DNA of 9,222 nucleotides from JANNRR01 sp043736155. GTDB lineage: Bacteria; Pseudomonadota; Alphaproteobacteria; Rhodobacterales; Rhodobacteraceae. The DNA lies in contig JAYTDA010000187.1 of assembly GCA_043736155.1 (NCBI GenBank), positions 1 to 9,222 on the forward strand, in the 5' to 3' direction. The notes under the pieces are model-generated. The model was given only the letters and a program-made list of their open reading frames with translations, ran no database searches and was not told the DNA's origin. A program made the translations under genes and the position numbers. The first letter of the stretch is position 1. The number at the start of each line of letters is the position of its first letter. Positions 1-6,692 of this stretch are shown here, piece after piece.

Positions 1-830
1 GCGCCCTCAAGTGTAAACTTCAGACAGTCAGATGTCTCACACTTGTTGGCACGGAGGGGATAGCGGGCGCGGCGTCACGGCAAACCGGGTGCTGGCCCAT
101 ATGCGCAAGTTTTTCAATTGGGCGGTGGAGCGTGACATTCTGGCGACGGCCCCGACAACAAGCGTGAAAACCCCGGTGCGAGAGGCGAGCCGCGACCGGG
201 TGCTGACTGATCAAGAAGTGCGATGGCTCTGGCAGGCTTGCTCCAAGGTTGGGCAGCCTTGGGGCCAGATGGCGCAGTTCCTTCTGTTGACCGGTCAACG
301 GTTGAACGCGGTGGCGCAGATGACCGAGTCCGAGATCACCGGCACTATCTGGCGGCTGGCGGCGCACAGGGTCAAGAACGCGCGGGCGCACGATGTGCCG
401 TTTTCCGCTGCCGCAGTGGCGGTGCTGGCGTCGGTGCAGCGGATCAAAGGGGAAGTAGGCTATATCTTCACGACAACAGGGGGATTCACCGGTGCAGGGC
501 TTCGACAGGGGTCATGCACGGCTCTGCGCAGAAATGGCGACGGCGGCGGCGAAGGATGCAGGCGAGCCGGTGGAGATTCCGGATTGGGGTTTCCATGATC
601 TGCGTCGGACCGCCGCTACAGGCATGGCCCGGCTTGGCGTTGCCGTGCGGGTGACAGAGGCAGTGCTGAACCACATCAGCGGCACCGGCGGCGGAATCGT
701 GGGCGTCTATCAGCGTCACGATTTTGCCGAAGAGAAGGCGGCGGCGCTCGAGGCTTGGGGGCGATTTGTGACCGAACTGACACAGGGCGGGCCGGAAAGC
801 GTGGTACGTTTCAAGGCAACGGGGAATTGA
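1..830 (+). pseudogene. Tyrosine recombinase (phage/satellite integrase), 5' cut by window edge, two frameshifts
   Basis: This is a site-specific recombinase of the tyrosine integrase family that would integrate and excise the element. Catalytic signatures are visible: the first Arg in TGQRLNAV (codon 299-301), the Lys in HRVKNARAH, the HDLRRTAATGMARLG box, LNHISG, and the nucleophile Tyr in VYQRHDF (codon 708-710). A core-binding stretch, ANRVLAHMRKFFNWAVERD, lies at about 80-136. The protein is read in three frames in turn. Frame 1 gives NFRQSDVSHLL at about 16-48, frame 2 runs from about 56 to 490 (ending TTTGGFT), and frame 3 runs from 492 (VQGFDRGHARLCAEM) to the TGA at 828-830. I infer one shift near 49-58 and another at about 491, each equivalent to one inserted or two deleted bases. 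The ATG at 32 lies inside DVSHLL and is probably not a start. The N-terminal arm-binding domain would lie upstream of the window. The gene is very probably inactive. Confidence 0.85.
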
Positions 831-1073
831 AGCAAATAGTGATATTTTCATTTGATCTCTAATAGCGAAATTTCGCACTGGCGGAAATCTTTTATTATTT
901 TCAACATCAATAGGTTGTCTGATTATCGCTGACAGCGACACGCTTAAAGGATCGCTATTGTCGATCGAATAAAGCCGTTCTGACGCAGCATTGCCGTAAG
1001 GTGGATTTTCCCACTTGATAATGGCAAATTCTAAAGCCCAAGATAAACCATGATATACTTTAGGAGTCAGGTC
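831..1073. promoter_or_regulatory. AT-richer control region between integrase and alpA
   Basis: This non-coding gap is clearly richer in A and T than the flanking genes. It contains a perfect 12-bp palindrome (865-876) and a 5-bp inverted repeat with a 3-nt loop, TCGCT-GAC-AGCGA (926-938). It is the natural place for the promoter and operators of the alpA-rep operon. I could not fix a convincing -35/-10 pair: TTGATA at 1015-1020 and TATACT at 1054-1059 are 33 bp apart. The 3' end holds the alpA Shine-Dalgarno AGGAG (1062-1066). Confidence 0.45.
865..876. repeat. Perfect 12-bp palindrome, candidate operator
   Basis: GCGAAATTTCGC is a perfect dyad in the AT-rich region 35 bp after the integrase stop and about 200 bp before alpA. 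Its size and symmetry suit a dimeric regulator. The role is inferred only from symmetry and position. Confidence 0.4.
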
Positions 1074-1271
1074 ATGAACCAGAATCTGTTGTCTGCGCCT
1101 GCCACCCAGAAATATCTTGGTGGCATTTCTCAAATGAGTCTTTGGCGTTGGCTCAAAAACCCGGACATGCATTTCCCTCAACCTGTTCGGATCAACACAA
1201 GGCGCTACTGGCGTGAGGCCGACCTGCAAGCGTGGGTCGCCTCCCGGACCGATCAAGGCACAACGGAGTAA
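1074..1271 (+). CDS. alpA: AlpA family small helix-turn-helix regulator
   Basis: This 65-residue protein of the AlpA/MerR-like winged-helix group is probably a DNA-binding activator of the element's excision and replication genes. The sequence shows the family pattern: YLGGISQMSLWRWL (about residues 14-27) as the helix-turn-helix, then FPQPVRINTRRYWREADLQAWV (about 34-55, written here only to locate it) with the usual R-YW--DL--W ending. The length matches the family. I chose ATG 1074 because AGGAG at 1062-1066 lies 7 nt upstream. ATG 1050 is in frame but has no ribosome site. The next gene starts 2 nt after the stop and its GGAG (1265-1268) lies inside the last codons, so the two are an operon. 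AlpA proteins are characteristic of cryptic prophages and of Gram-negative phage-inducible islands, where they act as the induction switch. The reading frame is intact. Confidence 0.85.
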   Translation: MNQNLLSAPATQKYLGGISQMSLWRWLKNPDMHFPQPVRINTRRYWREADLQAWVASRTDQGTTE

Positions 1272-1546
1272 GAATGTCTCACACGGCAACGAATTGGGCG
1301 ATCAAGTGGCGCTGAATCTCCCCGGCCGAAAAGATCGTTCTTTGGCAACTCTGCGACCGGTATCACCCGGATAACGGTTGCTTTCCCAGTCAAGCGACTC
1401 TTGCAAAGGATTGCGAAATGTCACGTGCAACGGTCAACCGTGCCCTGGACCGCCTCGAGAAGGCCGGGCTCATTCGGCGGGAACGGCGCGTCAACCCTGT
1501 GACGGGTGCAGTTCAATCAACCTCATATCGGTTCCCATTTGAGAGT

Positions 1547-1630
1547 GCCGTGTCTCAAAATGATACAGGGGCCGTGTCTCAAAAAGACGGGAAGCCGTGT
1601 CTCAAAAATAGCAATTCCCATGTCTCAAAA
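1547..1630 (+). repeat. Four iteron-like direct repeats inside the initiator gene (candidate replication origin)
   Basis: The 14-mer GCCGTGTCTCAAAA occurs exactly at 1547-1560, 1571-1584 and 1594-1607. A 12/14 match (CCCATGTCTCAAAA) lies at 1617-1630. Start-to-start spacing is 24, 23 and 23 bp, about two helical turns. Because two of the spacings are not multiples of three, the repeats are read in three different frames (VSQ, VSQ, PCLK, HVSK). They are therefore conserved as DNA, not as a peptide repeat. Lambda carries its origin iterons inside gene O in the same way. The core TGTCTCA also overlaps the gene's start codon (1275-1281). Confidence 0.75.
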
Positions 1631-1637
1631 AGAGACA
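1621..1637. repeat. Inverted repeat at the last iteron
   Basis: TGTCTC (1621-1626) and GAGACA (1632-1637) form a perfect 6-bp dyad around AAAAA. It places an inverted copy of the iteron core directly beside the fourth iteron. It could be an initiator dimer or autoregulatory site. That role is inferred. Confidence 0.5.
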
Positions 1638-1692
1638 CTAACCCTGTAAGGGAATCTGTAAAGGAACCTGCAAGGTCAAATTCATATAATTC
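1638..1692. other. Imperfect 12-bp tandem repeats and AT-rich stretch next to the iterons (possible unwinding element)
   Basis: Three imperfect 12-bp units, CTGTAAGGGAAT (1644-1655), CTGTAAAGGAAC (1656-1667) and CTGCAAGGTCAA (1668-1679), are followed by a 16-bp tract (1677-1692) with only two G/C bases. AT-rich DNA beside iterons is the usual arrangement of an iteron origin, as in lambda ori. The assignment as an unwinding element is inferred from order and composition only. Confidence 0.4.
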
Positions 1693-1898
1693 GCAGGCTC
1701 AGAAAAGTCGGCCAGTTCAATCGTCCATGGTCGGAGCCGGCCCGCTGAGTCCGGATATGCGCAGGTGGATGGATTCGCGCTACGGTGATCGGCAATGACC
1801 CCTGTGCGCAATCTGGTCCCAATGCCTCCCGTTCGTTTAAGGCGGGGGGCCGCGGGGCTGAGTTATCTCTTCGCGCTGTGCGGTCTGGGGATAGCAAA

Positions 1899-2438
1899 AT
1901 GAACAGACAGTTCCGCCGGGAATTTCAGGCAGCCACAAGAGGCAAGTCTTGGGAGGAAATCGTCGCTGCTGGAAAATATGCATCTGAGGTAATGTGGAGC
2001 CCGACATTTTCAGATTATGAGAAGGGTCTGTCAGACCGAATAGTTGACGAGGTAATTGGGTCCGAGTTTTACCACGGTGGCCTCTTGGGGCGCGAAGTCG
2101 GAGACTATCTATTGCCAGCGAAGATCACTGGGCAGGATCCGCGCGGAAACTTGGACGCTTTGTCCAATAGGACGGACCATGTTTTTGTGACCGCAAGCCT
2201 TCATGAAGCAAGGCACTACAAGGCCTCGTCGGCCGGGGCGGTTTATCTTGTCGAACCGGATGGCATTATTGGAGCCGATGAAAACGAACTGCGCCTTGCC
2301 ATTCTTCTGTTGGAGACTCCACGCGCCAAAGCGGTCTCAAGGCGGTTTGGAAAGTATGCAGCACTGGGCTTTACTTTGAGGAATTGTTGCAAGGCGATCA
2401 AATGCGGGCGGGCGCGCGTGTTGGCGGTGCTGGAATGA
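1899..2438 (+). CDS. Arr-like ADP-ribosyltransferase-fold protein
   Basis: This 179-residue protein resembles the rifampin ADP-ribosyltransferase (Arr)-type fold seen in many phage and plasmid proteins. It shows FYHGG (57-61; candidate NAD-contacting His59), VGDYLLP (67-73), VFVTASLHEARHY (95-107), AVYLVEPDG (114-122) and the ending RARVLAVLE. The sequence shows the strand-motif order. The enzymatic activity and target are inferred, and rifampin resistance should not be assumed. I chose ATG 1899 because GGGGA lies 7 nt upstream and the in-frame extension back to 1785 does not look like protein. The stop overlaps the terminase start in an ATGA (2435-2438), so the two are translationally coupled. 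The first half has less biased base composition than the structural genes, which suggests later acquisition. It may modify host or helper-phage proteins during infection. Confidence 0.6.
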   Translation: MNRQFRREFQAATRGKSWEEIVAAGKYASEVMWSPTFSDYEKGLSDRIVDEVIGSEFYHGGLLGREVGDYLLPAKITGQDPRGNLDALSNRTDHVFVTASLHEARHYKASSAGAVYLVEPDGIIGADENELRLAILLLETPRAKAVSRRFGKYAALGFTLRNCCKAIKCGRARVLAVLE

Positions 2439-3949
2439 CCGCTTCTGCCAAGTGCATCAGGTTCCTCGAAAGCCTGACCATTCCCGAGGGGCCGAAAGCC
2501 GGGCAGCCGGTGAAGTTGGCCCCGTTTCAAAGGCAATTCGTCAAGGGTGCCTTGGCGGATGGGATCAACGTGGCGGTGCTGTCGATCGGACGGGGCAATG
2601 CCAAGACGGCGCTGTCTGCCGGGGTGGCCCTTGGGGCGGTCATGGGCGAATGGGACCGGCAGCCCAAGCGGGAGATCATCATCGCGGCGCGGACCCGGGA
2701 TCAGGGCCGGATTGCCTTCGACTTCGCGGTCGGTTTCATGCGCGGCTTGCCGGAAACGGTGCAATCGCTGTTCAGGGTCAGGCGTTCGCCCCGGCTGGAA
2801 ATCGAATTTGACGGTGACGGCGGCGGGCACCTGATCCGGGTTATCGCGGCGGATGGCAAGTCTGCTTTGGGCGGCGCCCCGACGCTGATCCTGATGGATG
2901 AAAGGGGCCACTGGCAGGCGGATCAGGGGGACGCGCTGGAACAGGCGCTGCTGTCCGGCATGGGCAAGCGGGGCGGGCGGGCGCTGATCATCTCGACCTC
3001 GGCGGCAGATGACGCGCATCCGTTCTCGCTGTGGCTGGATCAGGAACAGGTGGGCGTCTACCGGCAAGAGCATCGGCCTTCGCCGGGCCTGCCGGCGGAT
3101 GATCTGGAAAGCCTCAAGGAAGCCAATCCGGGTGCGGCCTTTGGCATCGGGGCAACCCTTGAGTGGCTACAGGCTCAGGCGCGGCGGGCGATTGCGCGGG
3201 GCGGTTCTGCCCTTACCGCCTTCCGGCTCTACAACCGGAATGAGCGGGTTTCAGGTGAGACACGCGACGTTCTGCTGACGGTGGATGAATGGCTGACCTG
3301 CGAGACGTCGGCGCTGCCTGACAGGGCCGGGCCAGTGGTGATCGGGATCGATCTTGGCGGCTCTGCCAGCATGACGGCAGCTGCGTTCTACTGGCCGGAA
3401 TCAGGGCGGCTGGAATGTCTGGGCACATTTCCTTCGCGGCCTTCGCTGTTGGACCGGGGGCAGAATGACGGGGTGTCAGGGCGCTATGTCGAAATGCAGG
3501 ATCGCGGCGAACTGTCGACACTGGGCGATGCGACGGTTCCGGTCGCGCCTTGGCTCAAGGAAGTCATGGCGCAAGTCGAGGGTGAGACAATCGCGGCTTT
3601 GACAGCGGATCGCTACAAACAGGCGGAACTCGGTGAAGCAATCGACAAGGCGGGCATTCGCGCCCCGATCATCTGGCGCGGGCAAGGGTTCAGGGATGGC
3701 GGCGAGGATTGCGAACGGTTCCGGCGCGCGGCCTATGACGGCAAGGTCAAGGCTTCGCCTTCGCTGCTGCTGCGATCTGCCTTCGCGGATGCGGTCTGCC
3801 TGCGCGACCCGGCCAACAACCTGAAACTGGCGAAGGCGCGTTCAACCGGCCGGATCGACGCGGCGGCGGCGGCTGTTCTGGCGGTGGCAGAAGGGGCGCG
3901 CCAGACCGCCCGACCGGCGAAGAAAACGGGGGGGCTGACATGGCTATGA
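2435..3949 (+). CDS. terL: Terminase large subunit (packaging ATPase/nuclease)
   Basis: This 504-residue protein pumps DNA into procapsids and cuts it. The N-terminal ATPase domain has a Walker A-type loop SIGRGNAKT (50-58, Lys57), Walker B LILMDE (151-156) and the coupling motif ISTSA (186-190). The C-terminal RNase H-like nuclease has acidic residues at the expected places: VIGIDLGG (Asp306), LTADRY (Asp392) and STGRIDAAAAAVLA (Asp475). The length is normal for the family. The start is ATG 2435, overlapping the previous stop as ATGA. ATG 2384 is in frame but sits inside the upstream gene. The stop overlaps the HNH gene by 10 bp. No small-subunit gene is recognisable next to it. The reading frame is fully intact. 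Confidence 0.93.
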   Translation: MTASAKCIRFLESLTIPEGPKAGQPVKLAPFQRQFVKGALADGINVAVLSIGRGNAKTALSAGVALGAVMGEWDRQPKREIIIAARTRDQGRIAFDFAVGFMRGLPETVQSLFRVRRSPRLEIEFDGDGGGHLIRVIAADGKSALGGAPTLILMDERGHWQADQGDALEQALLSGMGKRGGRALIISTSAADDAHPFSLWLDQEQVGVYRQEHRPSPGLPADDLESLKEANPGAAFGIGATLEWLQAQARRAIARGGSALTAFRLYNRNERVSGETRDVLLTVDEWLTCETSALPDRAGPVVIGIDLGGSASMTAAAFYWPESGRLECLGTFPSRPSLLDRGQNDGVSGRYVEMQDRGELSTLGDATVPVAPWLKEVMAQVEGETIAALTADRYKQAELGEAIDKAGIRAPIIWRGQGFRDGGEDCERFRRAAYDGKVKASPSLLLRSAFADAVCLRDPANNLKLAKARSTGRIDAAAAAVLAVAEGARQTARPAKKTGGLTWL

Positions 3950-4275
3950 AGCGCCTGTTTGCCCGCCATTCTGCCCCGGTGATCCGTTCGCAGCGCTGGA
4001 AAGGTCTGCGCCTGCTGGCGCTCGATCGGGATGGCTACGCCTGTGTCCAATGCGGGGAACGCCGCTTCCTCGAGGTGGATCACGTCTTGCCGGTGCGCGA
4101 CCGGCCCGACCTGAGCTTTGCTCTGTCGAACCTGCAGTGCCTTTGCGGCCGATGTCATGCCCGAAAAACCCGGCTTGAAATCGACCTGGGAACGCCGAAC
4201 CCCGCGCGAGAAGCGTGGAAAAAACTGGTCCGCGACACGGGCCGCAACTCTGAAAGTGAAAACTCGAATGCTTGA
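3940..4275 (+). CDS. HNH endonuclease, packaging-associated
   Basis: This small nuclease of 111 residues has a zinc-ribbon HNH core: CVQC (two Cys), then VDHVLPVRD (catalytic DH), SNLQ (the Asn) and CGRCHARKT (two Cys and the final His). HNH proteins beside terL, such as HK97 gp74, stimulate terminase cutting in cos-type packaging, so it probably works with TerL to generate cohesive ends. That role is inferred from position. ATG 3940 follows a G-run that can act as a ribosome site about 5 nt upstream. ATG 3946, which gives an ATGA overlap with the terL stop, is the alternative. The end overlaps the capsid gene by 8 bp. Confidence 0.9.
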   Translation: MAMKRLFARHSAPVIRSQRWKGLRLLALDRDGYACVQCGERRFLEVDHVLPVRDRPDLSFALSNLQCLCGRCHARKTRLEIDLGTPNPAREAWKKLVRDTGRNSESENSNA

Positions 4276-5530
4276 TTCTGTGAAAACAGCACGTCGCCAA
4301 TCGGAAATCCGGCAGGCTTTGTCCGGCCTTGTCGGGAAGGAAACCCCGACCGAAGATGAGACCCGTTCCATGGGGGCGCTGGATACCGAGGATCGGACCA
4401 ACGAAACCCGCTTTCGCGCCGCGCTGGTCGCGGAAGATACCGAACGCCGTGAGGCCGGGGCTGATCTTGAAAGCCGCTCGGATCGGGAAATGTCGGACCT
4501 GATCGCGGGCTTTGAAATGCGCCAGGTGGCATTGCACCTGGACGAAGGGCGGGTGTTGGCAGGACGGACGGCAGAGCTGGTGCAGGAGCTGCGCGGCGCT
4601 GGCGGCTATCGCGGCATCCCGGTTCCGTGGCAGGCGCTGGAACAGCGCAACACGGTTGCCTCTGGCGCACCGAACCCGCTGTTAACCCGTCCGATCATCG
4701 ACCGGCTGTTCCCGGACTCGGTCGCGGCGCGGATGGGTGCGCAGATGATCACCATCGGCCCTGGTCTGGTGGAATACCCGGTGGTGACCTCGAGCGTTGC
4801 CGCCGGTTGGGCGGCGACCGAAGGCGGCAACGTGGCTGGGCCGACTGCCTATGTCACCACAGACAAGCCCCTGACGCCGAACTCGACCTTGGGGATTCAG
4901 ATGCGAATTTCCCGCAAAGCCTTGCTACAGACCGGCGATGCGCTCGAGCAAGCCATTCGCCGCGACATGGCGGGGGCCACGCAACAGGCGCTTGATGCAG
5001 CGATCTTCGTTGGCTCCGGTGCGTCGGGTCAGCCGCTTGGCGTCATTCCCGGCGCTGCGACCTATGGCATCACCTCGACCGCAATCGGCGCCGCCGCGAC
5101 GTGGGCCGCATTCCGGGGCGCCGTGTCGCGGTTCATGCAGGCAAATGCTGCTGGTTCGCCCGATGCGGTCAAACTGCTGATCCGCCCTGAAGTTTGGGAA
5201 AAGATGGACGGCACGCTGATCACAAGCACGGCCGTTTCTGAATGGGACCGGCTCACGGGCAACATTTCCGACGCCAACATTGCGATGACCGCAAACGCAC
5301 TGGCCGCTCCGACCGGATCTCCCTTGGCCTGCACGGCGCTGTTGACCACGGCGGCGGGCGGTGTTGCTCCTATCTTCGTCGGGCTCTGGGGGGCGGTGGA
5401 CATGATCCGCGACCCCTTCACCGATGCGCAAAGCGGCGGGTTGCGTCTCACGGCGCTTGCGACTGCCGATGTGACAGTGGCGCGCGGCGCGCAATTGCAG
5501 ATTCTGACCGGCGTGCAGGTGTCGCCATGA
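4268..5530 (+). CDS. HK97-fold major capsid protein
   Basis: This 420-residue precursor of the icosahedral head subunit has a charged, helical scaffolding (delta) region at residues 1 to about 115. It is rich in Glu, Arg and Asp and would be removed by the prohead protease. The mature region starts around 125-145 (NTVASGAPNPLLTRPI). Family features follow: AAGWAATEGG (178-187), the P-domain/E-loop region LGIQMRISRKALLQTG, GSGASGQPLGV, and a C-terminal VARGAQLQILTGV strand. Length and domain order fit HK97 gp5. ATG 4268 is the first start compatible with the HNH gene end. The open frame back to 4118 lies inside the HNH gene and is a by-product. The stop overlaps the protease start as ATGA. The frame is intact. 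Confidence 0.93.
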   Translation: MLDSVKTARRQSEIRQALSGLVGKETPTEDETRSMGALDTEDRTNETRFRAALVAEDTERREAGADLESRSDREMSDLIAGFEMRQVALHLDEGRVLAGRTAELVQELRGAGGYRGIPVPWQALEQRNTVASGAPNPLLTRPIIDRLFPDSVAARMGAQMITIGPGLVEYPVVTSSVAAGWAATEGGNVAGPTAYVTTDKPLTPNSTLGIQMRISRKALLQTGDALEQAIRRDMAGATQQALDAAIFVGSGASGQPLGVIPGAATYGITSTAIGAAATWAAFRGAVSRFMQANAAGSPDAVKLLIRPEVWEKMDGTLITSTAVSEWDRLTGNISDANIAMTANALAAPTGSPLACTALLTTAAGGVAPIFVGLWGAVDMIRDPFTDAQSGGLRLTALATADVTVARGAQLQILTGVQVSP

Positions 5531-6144
5531 TCTACGGCGGCGCAAATCCTGGCGGGCTGGAGCTGAGGGCGGCGCGCGATGGTTCGCGCCGCCTCACTGG
5601 CCGATTCCCCTACGGCAGTCTGGCAGTTCTTTCGGACGGCGGCAAAAATGGCCGCCCAAAGAAGGAGCAATTCGCTCCGAAGGCATTCGCCTATCGGGTG
5701 GATGACCCGAAGGCCGATATTCATCTGCTGGTCGGTCATGACTATGACCGGCCCCTCGCATCGCGCGGGGCTGGCACATTTCACCTGCGGGATACAGACG
5801 GGGCTTTGACTTTCGAGGCAACGATTTCCCCGGAAATGCTCGAGGTGGGCTACGTGAGGGATTTGCTGGCGCAGTTTGCCGCCGGTTTGATCGGTGGGAT
5901 CAGCCCGGGGTTTCGCATCCCGCCAGAGCGGACAGTGCCGAACGCGGAACAGGTGACGCAAGAAGATCCAAGGCAAGGAACAGCGCTGATCCGCACCGTC
6001 CTCGCCGCGCTGCTTTACGAAATCAGCCTTGTGACGGTGCCAGCCTACAAAGAGACGGAAGTTGAGGCGCGCGATTGGTCGCTGCCCCCCGAACCGTTCG
6101 AATGGTTTGTGGGCGGCACCGTGCATCGCGCTTTGAAGCAATGA
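5527..6144 (+). CDS. HK97 family prohead protease
   Basis: This 205-residue serine protease of the herpesvirus-like assemblin fold cleaves the capsid scaffold during head maturation. The catalytic His is in LLVGHDYDRPLA (His71) and the Ser in GGISPGF (Ser126), followed by the conserved EISLVTVPAY strand (165-174). The N-terminal FPYGSLAVLSDGG and KEQFAPKAF stretches match the family's first strands. It starts in the ATGA overlap with the capsid gene and ends in another ATGA with the connector gene. In HK97 the protease precedes the capsid gene; here it follows it. The frame is intact. Confidence 0.92.
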   Translation: MIYGGANPGGLELRAARDGSRRLTGRFPYGSLAVLSDGGKNGRPKKEQFAPKAFAYRVDDPKADIHLLVGHDYDRPLASRGAGTFHLRDTDGALTFEATISPEMLEVGYVRDLLAQFAAGLIGGISPGFRIPPERTVPNAEQVTQEDPRQGTALIRTVLAALLYEISLVTVPAYKETEVEARDWSLPPEPFEWFVGGTVHRALKQ

Positions 6145-6692
6145 AGGCCGTGACGATGTTGATGCAACAGGTTGAGGCTATCCCGGCGACATTTCCAGCG
6201 GTGCCATCGGGCCTGTCGACTGCGGCGGCGGCATTGGCCCCTGCAATGGTCTGGGGCCGGATCGAGGCCCATACGAACGTTCGCTACACGTCGCGAGCGG
6301 TGACATGGGTGGTGGAGGGGCCGGGTGAATGGGTTCCCCCACTTGTGCCGGCGAGCATCTCCACATTCGAAATGTAGATCAATCCGGCTTGGGAGGCCTT
6401 CTATCCGGATGCATCGCCGCTGGGTGGATACCAGCTCAAGGAGGAAGGGCCCTATCGCTTCATAGGCACGGTTGGCGGCGGTTTGGTTCCCGCCCAGGTC
6501 GGTGAGGCCTATCGGCGCTTGGCTGAGTATTTGGCGGGCTCGGATGATGCGCCTGCGGGTGCGACTGATCACGGCTTCAGTATTTGCGCAGACATTACAG
6601 AGAGTTTCAGCCGGGCTTCGACTTGGCTGGCACGGGCGATGCAGAACAGCGGCGCGGCCGATCTGCTGCGGCCGTTTCGGAGGGCAGGCTGA
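6141..6692 (+). pseudogene. gp6-like head-tail connector, interrupted by in-frame TAG at 6375-6377
   Basis: This adaptor protein would form the ring below the portal that joins heads to tails. The frame opens at ATG 6141 (ATGA overlap with the protease). It reads MLMQQVEAIPATFPAV and WVVEGPGEWVPPLVPA, meets TAG at codon 79, then continues in the same frame with NPAWEAFYPDASPLGGYQL, YRRLAEYLAG and the typical ending MQNSGAADLLRPFRRAG, stopping at 6690-6692. Both halves fit one protein of about 183 residues. TAG follows Phe-Glu-Met where a Trp (TGG) would suit, so a single G to A change is the simplest cause. The stop and the portal ATG share one base (TGATG). Assignment rests on the C-terminal pattern and location. 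Confidence 0.75.

Larger units (their letters stand above)
1274..1798 (+). pseudogene. Winged-helix replication initiator-like protein (lambda O-like position), interrupted by in-frame TGA at 1313-1315
   Basis: Read from ATG 1274 (GGAG at 1265-1268, 5-nt spacing), the frame gives MSHTATNWAIKWR, a TGA at codon 14, then ISPAEKIVLWQLCDRYHP and onward in the same frame to the stop at 1796-1798. The sequence after the TGA is clearly the same protein, including a helix-turn-helix with FPSQATLAKDCEMSRATVNR followed by ALDRLEKAGLIRRERR (full-length residues about 38-71). The TGA is best explained by one base change, for example from GGA. This family is a helix-turn-helix replication/regulatory protein of phages and plasmids. 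The C-terminal half is low-complexity and carries the DNA repeats at 1547-1630. The full length would be 174 codons. ATG 1418 could restart translation but would cut the wing-helix domain in half, so residual function is doubtful. A role in replication is inferred from the intragenic repeats and the position after alpA. Confidence 0.75.

Noticed and set aside
1015..1059. TTGATA (1015-1020) and TATACT (1054-1059) as an alpA promoter
   Set aside because: The two boxes are 33 bp apart, and a -10 at 1054-1059 would start transcription inside the ribosome site. No pair with 16-19 bp spacing was convincing.
32..1284. Shared ATGTCTCACAC at 32 and 1274 as a recombination or att repeat
   Set aside because: The first copy falls within integrase-like coding sequence (DVSHLL) and the second is the rep start. 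Eleven bases of overlap without further flanking similarity is weak.
1547..1637. CRISPR-like array
   Set aside because: The repeats are 14 bp with 9-10 bp between them and lie inside a coding frame. They have iteron geometry, not CRISPR geometry.
1785..1898. N-terminal extension of the ADP-ribosyltransferase-like gene to ATG 1785
   Set aside because: The extra 38 residues look like translated non-coding DNA and overlap the end of the rep frame. ATG 1899 has a ribosome site.
2243..3073. Minus-strand 276-codon open frame
   Set aside because: It lies antisense to the terminase gene, with His/Arg/Pro-rich content typical of a GC-bias shadow, and it has no recognisable motif.
4118..4267. Longer capsid protein starting at ATG 4118
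   Set aside because: This stretch is the HNH gene in another frame, encoding its zinc-binding end. Capsid-like sequence begins at ATG 4268.
5062..6141. Minus-strand 359-codon open frame
   Set aside because: It is antisense to the capsid and protease genes, both of which are strongly supported. It shows no family motif.
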